Source: Chryseobacterium jejuense
Lineage (GTDB): Bacteria; Bacteroidota; Bacteroidia; Flavobacteriales; Weeksellaceae
Reading direction: 5' to 3'
Assembly: GCF_900100075.1 (NCBI RefSeq)
Contig: NZ_FNEG01000004.1
Span: 434,001-498,000 of the forward strand
DNA length: 64,000 nucleotides
This document shows, one piece after another, positions 1 through 10,389 of the stretch (positions within the stretch are counted from its first letter, which is position 1; every line of letters starts with the position of its first letter). The position numbers and the translations under genes are program-made. The notes under the pieces were generated by a model. That model saw only the letters and a program-made list of their open reading frames with translations. It made no database searches and was not told where the DNA came from.

Positions 1-96
1 AAAGGCAAAAAAGATATCATTTCTGGCTATTTTTCGGCTATCGATCGTTACTTTGTCGGCCTGTAAAAACAAAGGGTAAAACTGTTCTATATTCAT
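1..96 (-). CDS. murF: MurF, UDP-N-acetylmuramoyl-tripeptide--D-alanyl-D-alanine ligase, N-terminal fragment
   Basis: Only the first 32 codons lie in the window; the gene runs off the left edge. The ATG is at 96 and the frame is open to base 1. The fragment starts MNIEQFYPLF and contains VTIDSRKIARNDIFFAF, which matches the N-terminal substrate-binding motif of Mur ligases (TDSR-I-GD-FFA) in MurE and MurF. MurF adds D-Ala-D-Ala to the UDP-MurNAc-tripeptide in the cytoplasm. MurF is preferred over MurE because, as I recall, murF follows gldJ in other flavobacteria; the visible residues alone do not separate the two well. Confidence 0.7.
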   Translation of the reverse strand, partial: MNIEQFYPLFLQADKVTIDSRKIARNDIFFAF

Positions 97-186
97 GTGG
101 AAATATATGTATTTTCTAATAGTAACCGCTACATCTGTATCAATATTCTTGAGTTTTTCAGCTAAGCGATTTCACTGTTCAAAAAT

Positions 187-220
187 AAAAAAACCTTCCG
201 GATTTTCGGAAGGTTTTTTT
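187..220 (-). terminator. Intrinsic terminator after gldJ
   Basis: A perfect inverted repeat has 14-base arms at 187-200 and 207-220 with a 6-base loop. The arms end in seven A on one side and seven T on the other, so it could work in both directions. It lies between the gldJ stop and the murF start and would end gldJ transcripts, implying murF has its own promoter. Confidence 0.85.
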
Positions 221-241
221 AAAAGTATTTTTTGATAAATA

Positions 242-1843
242 TTATCTTCTAGTTCTGTTCTTATCGTTAGTTCTAGCATCCTGTGCAACACGGAAACCAA
301 TCCAACCATAAGCTCTACCTTGATTTTTATATCTTCTTTGTCCCGGATCAAGCCAGTATGCTGTATCTTGCCAAGAACCACCTTTTACTACTCTAACATC
401 GTTAGAAATTCCAGATGTTCTGTCTTTGGTATCTTTCAGCATTTTAACTCTACCGCTTGCATCTACAACAAAACTCTTTTTAGGTGCATTATACATATCG
501 AATCCTGCAGCTGAGTCTGATTCACTTCTGTATTCTAAAGAAGATTGTCTGTCACCATCTCTGTAGTTTCTGTAATCACCAATCGTTTCTCTTTCGAATT
601 GTCCAGGTAATCCTTTATATACTAATCTACCATCAGCTAGAGTATCATACTTAATAGTACCTTCGTCTATCATTTTATAAGTTCCGTCACCGTTTCTTAC
701 GATAGCCTGAGGCATATTTCCTCTGTAGTAGTTGAAGTCGTTGTAATCTTCATCAATGATAGGTCTGTAAACATCAGCAGTCCATTCTGAAACGTTACCA
801 TACATACCATAAATTCCAAGGTCGTTAGACGGATATTGTCTTACATCTGAAGTTTGTGCAGATCCATCGTTTTTCCATCCAGCGATACCAGAGTAATCTC
901 CTTTACCCATTTTAAAGTTTTCAAGGAACATACCTCTTGTTTTTCCTTTAGTTCCTCTTAATCTTTCGATTTCAGGTTTTTTACCAAGGTATTGGTTATA
1001 TTCTCTGTTTTTCGCCATTCCTAAAGCTGCATATTCCCATTCAACTTCAGTAGGAAGTCTGAATTTCTGAACCATTGCACCATTAGGAGCTCTGTTTGCA
1101 GATAATAATCTCTGGTTAGTAGTTTTCATACCAGATTTCTGCTGCATTCTTTTTTCGTTGATATACCCTTGCATTTCAGGATCATTCGCTTTGAATTTAT
1201 CCATGTTAAATGCTGTCCCTCCCTGGTTGTTAGATTCGTTGATATACAAATCTTTAGCAATAACACCTGCTTGCATCAAAGCTTTTTCATTTGCTCTGTC
1301 TGTCAACCATTCACAGTATCTGTTTGCTTGTGTCCAGGAAACACCTACTACCGGATAGTAATCAAATTCCGGAGAACGTAGATAGGTCTCATTATAATCG
1401 TTTCTAGATAATTTGTTGTCCCATAATAAGGTATCCGGTAAAGCACCGTTATAGATTTCCTTAAAGCTAGGATCACTTGGTGGGAATACATACTTCAACC
1501 ATGTAAGGTATTCGCGGTATTCATAGTTAGTAATTTCTGTTTCTCCGATAAAGAATGAACTCACCTGCATTCTGCGTGGTGTGTTATTCCAATCGTGCAT
1601 AACATCATCTTTCACTAATCCCATTGTAAAAGTTCCACCTTCTACATATACCATTCCCGGCCAACCCTTCTGCTTCTGTTGCTTTCCTGCAAAAAACCAA
1701 CCCTGTTTTTCGTTTGGTTTCCAACCCGTTTTACTGACAAATTTTTTGGTACCGCCACCTTTGCTGGTTCCTGATCCGCCACAGCTGGTTAATGCAAGTG
1801 TAGAACTTAATGCTATTAATGAAAACAACTTTAGTTTTTTCAT
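242..1843 (-). CDS. gldJ: GldJ, gliding motility / T9SS-associated lipoprotein
   Basis: A 533-residue lipoprotein with a formylglycine-generating-enzyme-like (FGE-sulfatase) fold. The ATG at 1843 is chosen because it gives a standard lipoprotein signal, MKKLKLF...LALTSC, with the lipidated Cys at residue 20; a longer frame from 1864 would bury the signal. Visible family blocks are VYVEGGTFTMG near residue 65, FRLPTEVEWEYAA mid-protein, YGMYGNVSEWTAD, and VVKGGSW followed by GFRVAQD at the end. In Flavobacterium johnsoniae GldJ is needed for gliding and T9SS function and is close in length (about 560 residues). It is divergent from porU, the same local arrangement seen in other flavobacteria. 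A strong terminator follows it. Confidence 0.93.
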   Translation of the reverse strand: MKKLKLFSLIALSSTLALTSCGGSGTSKGGGTKKFVSKTGWKPNEKQGWFFAGKQQKQKGWPGMVYVEGGTFTMGLVKDDVMHDWNNTPRRMQVSSFFIGETEITNYEYREYLTWLKYVFPPSDPSFKEIYNGALPDTLLWDNKLSRNDYNETYLRSPEFDYYPVVGVSWTQANRYCEWLTDRANEKALMQAGVIAKDLYINESNNQGGTAFNMDKFKANDPEMQGYINEKRMQQKSGMKTTNQRLLSANRAPNGAMVQKFRLPTEVEWEYAALGMAKNREYNQYLGKKPEIERLRGTKGKTRGMFLENFKMGKGDYSGIAGWKNDGSAQTSDVRQYPSNDLGIYGMYGNVSEWTADVYRPIIDEDYNDFNYYRGNMPQAIVRNGDGTYKMIDEGTIKYDTLADGRLVYKGLPGQFERETIGDYRNYRDGDRQSSLEYRSESDSAAGFDMYNAPKKSFVVDASGRVKMLKDTKDRTSGISNDVRVVKGGSWQDTAYWLDPGQRRYKNQGRAYGWIGFRVAQDARTNDKNRTRR

Positions 1844-2008
1844 AGTCGATATAAATATTTTCAAGAGTACAAAGAAAAAATAAATTATTCAATAAATCAA
1901 ATAAAGATTTGATTTTTTTGAACAACGATAACAAATTAATTTTATTGTATTACAATTTAATTCTAAAATTTTCATTTATTTTGTAATTTAGCAATTTCAA
2001 TAATAAAC

Positions 2009-5000
2009 ATGAGACGAAAAATCACGCTTTTATCTTTAATCGCTTTTGCATCAACACTTTACGCCCAAAAAAACACCATAGAATGGAATGGTTCTAAAAT
2101 TCAGGATTTTGGTGATTCAAAATTAAATCTTCCAAATTTTAAAAATGAAGGTTTTTCTTTCAACCAAAGTAACGTTTTTATAGTAACAAAGCAAAAAATC
2201 GGAGAAAAGGAGCTAAAAATTTCTGACCTTGCCTGGGATGGAGTTTCTAACCAGGATTTATTCGAATTAGATAAAGGCGGATTACCTGATCGTGATATTG
2301 CAGAAGTTACCTATTATACATTAGATGGGGAAAGATATGCAAGCATTAGTGTAGGCTTGTTCAAAAAAACAAAAGGAGGTGTTCTGAGATTATCCTCGTT
2401 TAATGTTTCTGAAGCCTCTACCCCAATTAATACCTTTGGAGGTGTTAATAAAATAGGAACTAACGACAACCCTCTTGCCAGTGGAAACTTTTACAAAATA
2501 AAAGTTGACAAGTCCGGAGTATTTAAAATCACTTCACAATTTTTAAGAGATAGTGGAATTAATCCTTCTTCCGTAAATCCAAGAAATCTTAGAGTTTATG
2601 GAAATGGAGGAATTATGCTTCCTGAGTTCAACCAGGATCCCCGATATAATTCTTTACAGGAAAATGCCATTCAGGTAGTGGGTGAAGATGACGGAGTATG
2701 GAATGATAATGACTATGCCTTATTCTATGCACAGGGTCCAAATGGATACAACCTTTATGATACCAACAACGGGCAAGGATTTAAAAGAAGAGAGACAAGA
2801 ACAGATGCCAGCAATAATCTCAAAAATATATATGATGACTTTTCCTATTATTATATCAACTTTGATAAAGGTGCAGGAAAAAGAGTTGCTACTATAGACG
2901 GGAACTTACCTGCTCAAATGATTAGCAGGTATGATAGCTACCAGGTTATCAATAATGATCAGGCCAATTTATTGAAAGTAGGAAGAATATGGGTAGAAGA
3001 TGCTCCTTTCTCTACCGAAAAGACGATCACTCTTACCACTAACTCTCCTATTCAGCCTACAGATATTATAAAATACAGGTCACAAGTAATAGGATACAGA
3101 TCACAACAGAATGTTATTGATATTAAAATCAATAATCTTAATCCGTATCATGATAAGGTTCCTACTGATGACCCTACCTATTCATATATGTTCTATCCTA
3201 TGAGGTATAACGGAAGTATTACCAATCAGACAGGAAATCAGATCACATTAAAATACAATCCGGACATTTCCGCCAATCCTAACGGAACTTTCTACTTTGA
3301 TTATCTTGAAGTACAATACAAAGAAAATCTGGCGTTCAATGGTTCGCAGATGAATTTCAGAGACTATTCTATTGTAAGCGGAAGTAATACAAATTATGGA
3401 TTCAGTATTTCCAATGCTACAGGTGTAGAACAAGTATGGGACGTTACAGACATCACGAATGCCAACAGAAGGGTGAATAAGGCAGGAGCCGGTTCATTCA
3501 ATTTTGCTTATACAGCTGCTGACCAGAATTTCAATAATGAATTTGTGGCTTTCCGTGCTGATGCCGCCTTCACTCCGCAGTTTGTAGGAAGAATTGCTAA
3601 TCAGAATCTCTCTGAGATCAGCAATATAGATTATTTAATTCTTACTGTACCTGAACTGATGGGGCAGGCACAAAGACTGGCTAACTATCATCAGACAAAA
3701 AATAATTATAAGGTAGAAATTGTAGATGTTAATAAGGTCTATGAAGAATTTGGAAACGGAAGTAAAGATATTACAGCAGTAAGAGATTTCGTTACAAAAT
3801 TAAATACACCTGAAGGAAGACTTAAATATGTATTTATTCTTGGAGATGCTTCTTATGATTATAAGAACAGGGTTTCCAATAATAACAATATCGTTTCTGC
3901 TTATCAAAGTGAACATTCTTCAGATTATGTACAGTCATTCGTTACGGATGACTATATTGTGATGACCCAGCCTCAGACCGGATCTAGTATACTGTACAAT
4001 CTACCCAACCTTCCTGTAGGAAGAATTCCGGCTGCCAATAATACAGAGGCTGCCAATATGATTGATAAAACTCTGGCTTATTATAATGCACTCCCGGGAC
4101 AATCCAGTCCTTTTGGAGATTGGAGAATGAAGCTTGATTTTGTTGTAGATGATAACGAAGAAGGTGGAAGTCCTTTTCATAATGTAATGAACAATGCACT
4201 GGTAAATATATTTGAACAACCTGGCGTACCGACATTGAAAGAATACAATGTAAAAAAACTGTATCAGGATGCTTTTACCATGCAAAGTACTGCGGGAGGG
4301 CCAAGATATCCACAGGTGAACCAGGCTATCTCTAACAGTATAGGAAACAGTCTATATTTATTCTATTTTGGTCATGGAGGAATTAATGGCTGGGCTCAGG
4401 AAAGAGTATTAACCAGTACCGAGATACAGAATTCTAATAATTTTTCCAGTGTATATAGCAGATTTCCATTAGTATCTACCATAACCTGTGAATTTACATT
4501 ATGGGATGAACCATCTACCAATTCTGCCGGTGAGCAGTTTATGAAATTAAAGCAAGGAGGCCCCGCTACAATGATTACCTCCAGCCGTGCTATAGCCATC
4601 GATTATGGACGAAGCTTCACAGATACTTTCACGAAGCATATTTTTAAATTAACAAATGATGACTTTAATACTTTAGGATACGCTCATTTAAATGCAAAAA
4701 AGGAAACAGGAATTAACTCTAATCACCTTAGAGTAAATGTATTGGGTGATCCTGCTATGAAATTAAGCAGACCTCAAAGGTTATTGGCTATTGATGATAT
4801 TGAAACACCTGTTCCAGGATTGATAAGAGGACTTGACTTTGTTAAAGTAAAAGGTCATATCAACAACCCTAACGGAACTGTGAATACAACCTTCAACGGA
4901 AGAGTTGCCATCAATATTTTTGATAAAAGACTGAATAAAAAAACACTAAACAACAATAACTGGGGACATGCTATATTAAATTATACCGAAGAAGGAAGCG

Positions 5001-5905
5001 CCATTGTAAAAGCTTCCGGATTGGCTGTAAACGGTGTATTTACTGCAGAATTCTATGTTCCTAAAGATATCAATTATGCCGTAGGTGAAGGAAGGATATT
5101 AGGATATGCTGATAATAAGGTAACTGATGTATTCAATAATCAGTCTGTTCAGGTGGGAGACATCAATCCTAATGGAATTAATGATAACCAGCCACCAAAA
5201 GTAAAACTGTATATGAACAACACCAACTTTGCCGATGGTGGAATTACCAATCAGAATCCAATGCTTCTGGCTTGTCTTACTGATGACACGGGAATTAATT
5301 CTACAGGATCAGGGGTAGGCCACGATATTACCGTCTATTTGGATGGCCAGGTTATCAATACAGTTATCCTGAACGACTTCTACTCTCCGGGAGAAGGAAA
5401 CGGATGCTTAAATCCAAGTCTTGCTGAGTATCAAAAAGGAAATGTAAGCTATCCTTTCAGAAATCTTCCCGTTGGGCAACACCAATTAACATTTAAAGTT
5501 TGGGATATAAACAATAATTCGACAACTACAACGTTAAATTTTGAGGTTAAAGATGAAGCTGACCAACATCTGACGATCAACCGTCCGTTGAACTGGCCAA
5601 ATCCATTCACCAATAAAACATATATTCAGTTTGAACACAATTGTGATGATATCTTGAATGTGAATGTACAGATTTATACAATAACCGGAAGATTGGTAAG
5701 AACTTTATCTCAGCCGGTAGTTGCAGAACCGTTCCTTCAGGGCTTTAGAACCCCTCGTCAAGCTATAGAATGGGACGGAAGAGATGATTTTGGGGCTACT
5801 GTTGCAAAAGGTACATATATTTTTAAGATATTTGCAAAAAGTCAAAACCAAGAAAAATGCAAAGGAAGTGCCACAGCTGTAGAAAAAATGGTACTTTTGA
5901 AATAA
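2009..5905 (+). CDS. porU: PorU, type IX secretion system C25-family sortase
   Basis: A 1298-residue outer-membrane protein that removes the C-terminal sorting domain of T9SS cargo and attaches the cargo to the cell surface (known from PorU of Porphyromonas). The signal peptide is MRRKITLLSLIAFASTLYAQ. The gingipain-like C25 peptidase domain occupies roughly residues 545-930. Its likely catalytic pair is His789 in YFGHGGINGW and Cys827 in STITCEFTLWD. The C-terminus (NWPNPFTNKTYIQFEH onward) is a beta-rich FlgD/CTD-like domain ending AVEKMVLLK. It lies 59 bases upstream of porV, probably as one transcript, and is divergent from gldJ. Confidence 0.95.
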   Translation: MRRKITLLSLIAFASTLYAQKNTIEWNGSKIQDFGDSKLNLPNFKNEGFSFNQSNVFIVTKQKIGEKELKISDLAWDGVSNQDLFELDKGGLPDRDIAEVTYYTLDGERYASISVGLFKKTKGGVLRLSSFNVSEASTPINTFGGVNKIGTNDNPLASGNFYKIKVDKSGVFKITSQFLRDSGINPSSVNPRNLRVYGNGGIMLPEFNQDPRYNSLQENAIQVVGEDDGVWNDNDYALFYAQGPNGYNLYDTNNGQGFKRRETRTDASNNLKNIYDDFSYYYINFDKGAGKRVATIDGNLPAQMISRYDSYQVINNDQANLLKVGRIWVEDAPFSTEKTITLTTNSPIQPTDIIKYRSQVIGYRSQQNVIDIKINNLNPYHDKVPTDDPTYSYMFYPMRYNGSITNQTGNQITLKYNPDISANPNGTFYFDYLEVQYKENLAFNGSQMNFRDYSIVSGSNTNYGFSISNATGVEQVWDVTDITNANRRVNKAGAGSFNFAYTAADQNFNNEFVAFRADAAFTPQFVGRIANQNLSEISNIDYLILTVPELMGQAQRLANYHQTKNNYKVEIVDVNKVYEEFGNGSKDITAVRDFVTKLNTPEGRLKYVFILGDASYDYKNRVSNNNNIVSAYQSEHSSDYVQSFVTDDYIVMTQPQTGSSILYNLPNLPVGRIPAANNTEAANMIDKTLAYYNALPGQSSPFGDWRMKLDFVVDDNEEGGSPFHNVMNNALVNIFEQPGVPTLKEYNVKKLYQDAFTMQSTAGGPRYPQVNQAISNSIGNSLYLFYFGHGGINGWAQERVLTSTEIQNSNNFSSVYSRFPLVSTITCEFTLWDEPSTNSAGEQFMKLKQGGPATMITSSRAIAIDYGRSFTDTFTKHIFKLTNDDFNTLGYAHLNAKKETGINSNHLRVNVLGDPAMKLSRPQRLLAIDDIETPVPGLIRGLDFVKVKGHINNPNGTVNTTFNGRVAINIFDKRLNKKTLNNNNWGHAILNYTEEGSAIVKASGLAVNGVFTAEFYVPKDINYAVGEGRILGYADNKVTDVFNNQSVQVGDINPNGINDNQPPKVKLYMNNTNFADGGITNQNPMLLACLTDDTGINSTGSGVGHDITVYLDGQVINTVILNDFYSPGEGNGCLNPSLAEYQKGNVSYPFRNLPVGQHQLTFKVWDINNNSTTTTLNFEVKDEADQHLTINRPLNWPNPFTNKTYIQFEHNCDDILNVNVQIYTITGRLVRTLSQPVVAEPFLQGFRTPRQAIEWDGRDDFGATVAKGTYIFKIFAKSQNQEKCKGSATAVEKMVLLK

Positions 5906-5964
5906 TTGAATAACACATAGACAATAAAAATTATAAAAAACTGATAATATATAAAAGACAACAT

Positions 5965-7113
5965 ATGAATTTAACTACTAAACTGCTTTTAGGACTTGGG
6001 TTAAGTGCTGGTTTTCTGGGCTATTCACAATCAAACCCTGTACTTACCGGAGCTCCCTTCCTGAGAATTGCGCCAGACGCAAGATCGGGAGGTATGGGAG
6101 ATCAAGGGGTAGTAACTTCTCCTGATGCATTTTCACAATTCTGGAATGCAGCTAAATATCCTTTTAGCAGAACAAGTTCTTCCGTAGGTCTTACCTATAC
6201 ACCCTATATGGGAAAACTTACCAATGATGTATTCTTATTATACGGAGCATTTCATAAATTCCTTGGGCAGGATGAAAGGTCTACTATTTCCGCGAGTATC
6301 TATTATTTCAACATGGGAGAAGTAGAGCTTACTCAATTAGTAGGTAATGATGTTACTTCAAACGGGGTATCAAAACCTAATGAATTTTCCATTGACGTAG
6401 CTTATGGTCTGAAACTTTCAGACTCCTACTCCATGGCTGTAACTGGTAGATTTATCCGTTCAGACTTAGCCGGAGGATTCAACACAGATAATACACTTAA
6501 AGCAGCAAACTCTTTTGCTGTAGATATTTCAGCATACTATACTTCTGAAAGATTTTCAAGTTTCGGAGGATATGACGGTAAATTAAATGCAGGTTTGGCT
6601 ATACAAAACCTAGGTCCAAAGCTGGATTATACCGGAAATGAAGAATCAAGATCTTATCTTCCTACCATGGCAAGATTAGGGATTGGATATGATATGTACC
6701 TGGATGATCTGAACAGAATTGGACTTTCTGTGGAAGGTTCAAAACTTTTGGTACCAGGATCTGAATATGTAGGAGTAGATGCTTACAGAAGACCTAAATA
6801 TGAAATTCCAAATGTAGGTCCAATGGCCGGTATCGGAAAATCATTCAAAAACCCAAACAGTATCATGTATAGTGGTGCTTTAGAATATTCATATGACAAT
6901 GCTTTCTCAGTAAGAGGAGGTTATTTCCATGAAAGTGAAGAACAAGGAGCAAGACAATTCGCTACTGCCGGTATCGGATTAAAATACCGTTCTTTCGGAC
7001 TTGATCTTTCTTACCTAATCAATATGTCTAAAGTGAATACAGCATTGGACAACACTCTTCGTTTCGGACTTACCTGGAACATTGGTGAAGAAACATCCAA
7101 CAACGATCGTTAA
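5965..7113 (+). CDS. porV: PorV (LptO), T9SS outer-membrane shuttle protein
   Basis: A 382-residue FadL-like outer-membrane barrel. The signal peptide ends GFLGYSQ, and the mature start NPVLTGAPFLRIAPDARSGGMGD is the hallmark of the PorV family; the C-terminus LRFGLTWNIG is barrel-like. In the T9SS, PorV collects cargo by its C-terminal domain at the translocon and delivers it to PorU in the attachment complex. It sits directly after porU and ahead of a terminator, so porU-porV look like a two-gene operon. Confidence 0.95.
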   Translation: MNLTTKLLLGLGLSAGFLGYSQSNPVLTGAPFLRIAPDARSGGMGDQGVVTSPDAFSQFWNAAKYPFSRTSSSVGLTYTPYMGKLTNDVFLLYGAFHKFLGQDERSTISASIYYFNMGEVELTQLVGNDVTSNGVSKPNEFSIDVAYGLKLSDSYSMAVTGRFIRSDLAGGFNTDNTLKAANSFAVDISAYYTSERFSSFGGYDGKLNAGLAIQNLGPKLDYTGNEESRSYLPTMARLGIGYDMYLDDLNRIGLSVEGSKLLVPGSEYVGVDAYRRPKYEIPNVGPMAGIGKSFKNPNSIMYSGALEYSYDNAFSVRGGYFHESEEQGARQFATAGIGLKYRSFGLDLSYLINMSKVNTALDNTLRFGLTWNIGEETSNNDR

Positions 7114-7133
7114 TACATTTTCAGCAATTATAC

Positions 7134-7167
7134 AAAGCCTCATCTATTTTGCATGAGGCTTTTTTTA
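7134..7167 (+). terminator. Intrinsic terminator after porV
   Basis: Arms at 7134-7143 and 7153-7162 pair perfectly over 10 bases (AAGCCTCAT core) and are followed by a T run. It closes the porU-porV transcript. The remaining bases up to 7355 are AT-rich with nothing else recognisable. Confidence 0.85.
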
Positions 7168-7355
7168 TTCAATACGGTTCACACAGTCGTCATCCCCCTT
7201 CCGTTTATCAATTTTTATTATCCAAAAATTAATCTTTCACTCTGCGAAGTAAAAATTCACCTTTCATCATACAGCCTGTTCCCACTATTAAAAAAATATA
7301 ACATTTAAGTTTACAAAAGTCTATCCTTTATGGCGATTTTGTTAAATTCAATAGC

Positions 7356-7363
7356 TATTTTTG
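7356..7363 (+). promoter_or_regulatory. TAnnTTTG -7 box for the FUSC gene
   Basis: TATTTTTG matches the Bacteroidota -7 consensus exactly and ends only four bases before the ATG at 7368. If transcription starts at the usual distance, the mRNA would be leaderless or nearly so. The nearest TTG (7339-7341) is 14 bases upstream, closer than the usual 17-23, so the -33 element is doubtful. Confidence 0.4.
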
Positions 7364-7367
7364 TAGT

Positions 7368-9638
7368 ATGAACTATTCGGCGGAGCTAAAAAAATTTGTA
7401 ACCAGTCAGTATCTGTATTCTGCAATCAGAATTACATTAGCTACTGTTCTCCCTTGTTTAGTTCTTGCCCATTTCGGGATTTTAAAAGAATATTTCCTCT
7501 TTCCTCTCGGAACCAGTTTTGTAGCCCTTACCGATCAACCCGGACCTTTTATCAGAAGAAGAAATGCACTGGCATTTGCCATTTGCTGTTTTGTGTTTGT
7601 GGCATTGATTGCCAGTCTGGTGATGGATTTTAAGATACTGGTACTCCTTGAGATTATTGTCTTCGGAATGTTCTTCTCCTTAATTGGAGTGTATGGCCAG
7701 CGATTGGCCGCAGTAGGTTCATTATCTCTGGTAGTACTTGCCATCTTTATTGACGGCCATCTTACCGGAGCTAATATTTTTAAAAGCTTGCTGATATTCA
7801 CTTGTGGCTGTATCTGGTTTTTGCTGATATTCCTTGTGGTTACTACTATCCGTCCTTACAAACTGGCGGGTCAGATGATTGGTGAAAACTACCTTCAATT
7901 GGCTGAGTTTTTAAAGATCAAAGCCAATTATTATCAGAAGAATCCTGATTTCGATAAGTTAACCACTCAGGTTATTGCGAAACAGATTGAAATAAAAAAC
8001 CTTCAGGAAGATACCAGAGAAACGGTTTTCAAAACCAGAACGATCGTTAACGAATCTACCACAACCAGCCGTTTGCTGATGCTGATGTTCCTAAACTCCA
8101 TGGACCTTCATGAAAAGCTGATGACTTCTGAAAGTGATTATCAGAAGCTGCAGCAAAGCTTTGAAGACAGCATGATCCTGGTTAACATTCATGATTATCT
8201 TAACCTTTTGGCTGAAGAGATCACCAATATCGGAATTGCCCTCCAAAGTGGAACACGGGCAAAGCCACTGTTTAACCTTGAACTGGAATTAAAGAATCTC
8301 AACTTTAATTATTTTGAACTTAGAAATAAACAGCTGTCTCCCGATAGTTTGGAAAACTTCATGGTTTTGCGTCAGATTCTGATGCGTATTAATGAAATCA
8401 CCAAAGAGATCAATGAAATTTATAAAGTATTTTCACAGGATGTAAAGCTGGCAAAAAGTTTATCTACCGGATTAGACTTAAAAAAGTTCATGCCTAATGA
8501 GCCGAAACTGAACTTTAAGGTTTTAAGAAATAATATTTCACTATCCTCTTCTCAATTCCGTCATGCAATAAGAATTACAACAGCTCTGTTGTTGGGATAT
8601 CTCTTTTCCATGTTTGATTTTCTGGGATTGGGACATACCTATTGGATATTAATTACCATTACCGCGATTCTAAAACCAGCCTACTCCATCACCAAGCAAC
8701 GAAACCTCCTACGTCTCTACGGAACGGTTACCGGAGCCACAATTGCTTATATCATCCTGCATTTTATACACATCAATAGTGTTTTGTTTGCCATTCTACT
8801 CATTAGCATGATTATGTGTTTCAGTTTCTTGAAGGGACGATATTTTTGGGCCGTACTTTTCATGACAATCTATGTTTTCCTGAGTTTTAATTTTTTAAAT
8901 CCAGGAAAAGTCAATATCATTTTCAAAGACAGAGTATTCGATACAGCCATTGCCGGAATTATAGCGTTTGCCGTATCTTATATTGTATTGCCGGTTTGGG
9001 AACATACCCAAAACCTGGATCTGATGAAAAAATCTGCAGCAGATAACCTCATCTATTTTCAGAGTGTGATGTCTAAATTTTTGCAGGGAAATTTTGATAT
9101 TGAAGATTATAAGGTAAAGCGGAAAAACGCCATCATTTCATTGGCCAATCTCTCTGATAATTTCCAGAGAATGATTTCAGACCCTAAAAATCAGCAGAAA
9201 AAACTGGAAGTAGTTCATCAGTTTGTGGCAACCTCACATCTTGTCACAGCCTATACGGCATCGCTTTCTCAATACTCTAAAAGCAATGAGCAATATCCTG
9301 AAATAGATGCTGAAAGCTGGAGCAGAAAAATTGAAGCAGAAATGCAGCAAACCTCAACCTTACTGAATGGTGATGATATCACTGAGGCGCTTAGAATGGA
9401 AAGCCGTCTGGAGCCGGAAGATTCATCTATTGAAGACATGCTTTTGAAGAGAAAAACAGAGATTGAGGAGAATGAAATTATAGACCGAAGAGATCCAGAT
9501 AAAATCTCACATTTAACGGAGCTCAAAAACATTCATGATATTCTGGAACTGATCTATGATGTTGCCAAAGAACAACGAAAAGTGATTGAAAAATACAGAA
9601 GTGAGAAACACGCTACTCCTACTCCTCCACAATCGTAA
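7368..9638 (+). CDS. FUSC/YccS-like membrane protein
   Basis: A 756-residue inner-membrane protein with two hydrophobic blocks, about residues 15-165 and 395-545, each with several membrane segments, separated and followed by soluble helical regions. This duplicated layout is that of the FUSC (fusaric acid resistance-like) and YccS family. The TTIRPYKLAGQMIGENYLQLAEFL stretch after the first block resembles the YccS linker in pattern. The family is linked to aromatic-compound efflux, but the substrate here is unknown. Its 3' end overlaps the convergent phosphopantetheinyl transferase by 20 bases. Confidence 0.85.
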   Translation: MNYSAELKKFVTSQYLYSAIRITLATVLPCLVLAHFGILKEYFLFPLGTSFVALTDQPGPFIRRRNALAFAICCFVFVALIASLVMDFKILVLLEIIVFGMFFSLIGVYGQRLAAVGSLSLVVLAIFIDGHLTGANIFKSLLIFTCGCIWFLLIFLVVTTIRPYKLAGQMIGENYLQLAEFLKIKANYYQKNPDFDKLTTQVIAKQIEIKNLQEDTRETVFKTRTIVNESTTTSRLLMLMFLNSMDLHEKLMTSESDYQKLQQSFEDSMILVNIHDYLNLLAEEITNIGIALQSGTRAKPLFNLELELKNLNFNYFELRNKQLSPDSLENFMVLRQILMRINEITKEINEIYKVFSQDVKLAKSLSTGLDLKKFMPNEPKLNFKVLRNNISLSSSQFRHAIRITTALLLGYLFSMFDFLGLGHTYWILITITAILKPAYSITKQRNLLRLYGTVTGATIAYIILHFIHINSVLFAILLISMIMCFSFLKGRYFWAVLFMTIYVFLSFNFLNPGKVNIIFKDRVFDTAIAGIIAFAVSYIVLPVWEHTQNLDLMKKSAADNLIYFQSVMSKFLQGNFDIEDYKVKRKNAIISLANLSDNFQRMISDPKNQQKKLEVVHQFVATSHLVTAYTASLSQYSKSNEQYPEIDAESWSRKIEAEMQQTSTLLNGDDITEALRMESRLEPEDSSIEDMLLKRKTEIEENEIIDRRDPDKISHLTELKNIHDILELIYDVAKEQRKVIEKYRSEKHATPTPPQS

Positions 9639-10233
9639 AGCAGTAGTCATCAAAAAACTCAACTCTTGCTTTAAACTCATCTGAAAACTGCTCGTCATAC
9701 ACACGGCAGCTGATCTTATGAAGGTGTTTTAACTCAAACGGCTTTACTTCATAATTTTTCTTCAGAGACCAATATTTGGAATGGTGAATCTTATACATGC
9801 TTTCCTTTACACTCCAGATAATGGTATAAAAAGTATCGGCTTTATCTTCAGGAATAAAACCTCTTTCATTTTCATAGGTGAATTTATCAATCACCCTTAA
9901 AATCTTGGGATTGAATTTTTCAACATCTATTCCTATTTTGTTTTTAGAAATAGCAATGGCTGCAAAAGGATAAGAATGAGTAATGGAAATTTCCGCATCA
10001 TTGGGAGAAAGAAAAGGTTCTCTTTCTTTGTATAGAATCTTGGAATCTGGCTTTAAACCTTTCAACAGTTTACGAACCATCAGTACCTCCAATAGTTTTT
10101 TAGGATGGTAATCCTTTACTTTTTCAGCATTTTCCGGTTCCAGTAATTCGTTGATATCAAGTGTTTCACTTTCATCGTACTTCCAAACCAGAATCGTGGC
10201 ATTATCATCTGAAAAATCTCTGTAAAGGGGCAT
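9619..10233 (-). CDS. 4'-phosphopantetheinyl transferase (Sfp/AcpT type)
   Basis: A 204-residue enzyme that would move the phosphopantetheine arm of CoA onto a carrier-protein serine. Signature motifs are visible: ISITHSYPFAAIA near residues 82-94, the metal-binding GIDVE at 101-105, and WSVKESMYK at 140-148 with the catalytic-region Glu and Lys. The ATG at 10233 is chosen because the upstream 25 residues are a hydrophobic stretch unlike the family. No polyketide or peptide synthetase is in the window, so its carrier protein (fatty acid, flexirubin or siderophore) cannot be told. It converges on and overlaps the FUSC gene. Confidence 0.9.
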   Translation of the reverse strand: MPLYRDFSDDNATILVWKYDESETLDINELLEPENAEKVKDYHPKKLLEVLMVRKLLKGLKPDSKILYKEREPFLSPNDAEISITHSYPFAAIAISKNKIGIDVEKFNPKILRVIDKFTYENERGFIPEDKADTFYTIIWSVKESMYKIHHSKYWSLKKNYEVKPFELKHLHKISCRVYDEQFSDEFKARVEFFDDYCFTIVEE

Positions 10234-10389
10234 TCTTTTTTTATTGGGTAAAAATAGTGAAAAGAAGCGGAAATAGAAATAGGTGCAAACCAGAAGATAA
10301 AGAATCAAAGTTATTACAAATTGCTCCCAAAATTTACCGCAAAAGCATCAGGAAGATGAATCTTATAAAAAACACCTGCTTTTCTACTA

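Noticed and set aside
4001..4285. Open frame on the minus strand inside porU, with several similar ones nearby
   Set aside because: It is a shadow of the strongly conserved porU frame, has no promoter or start context, and encodes no recognisable protein.
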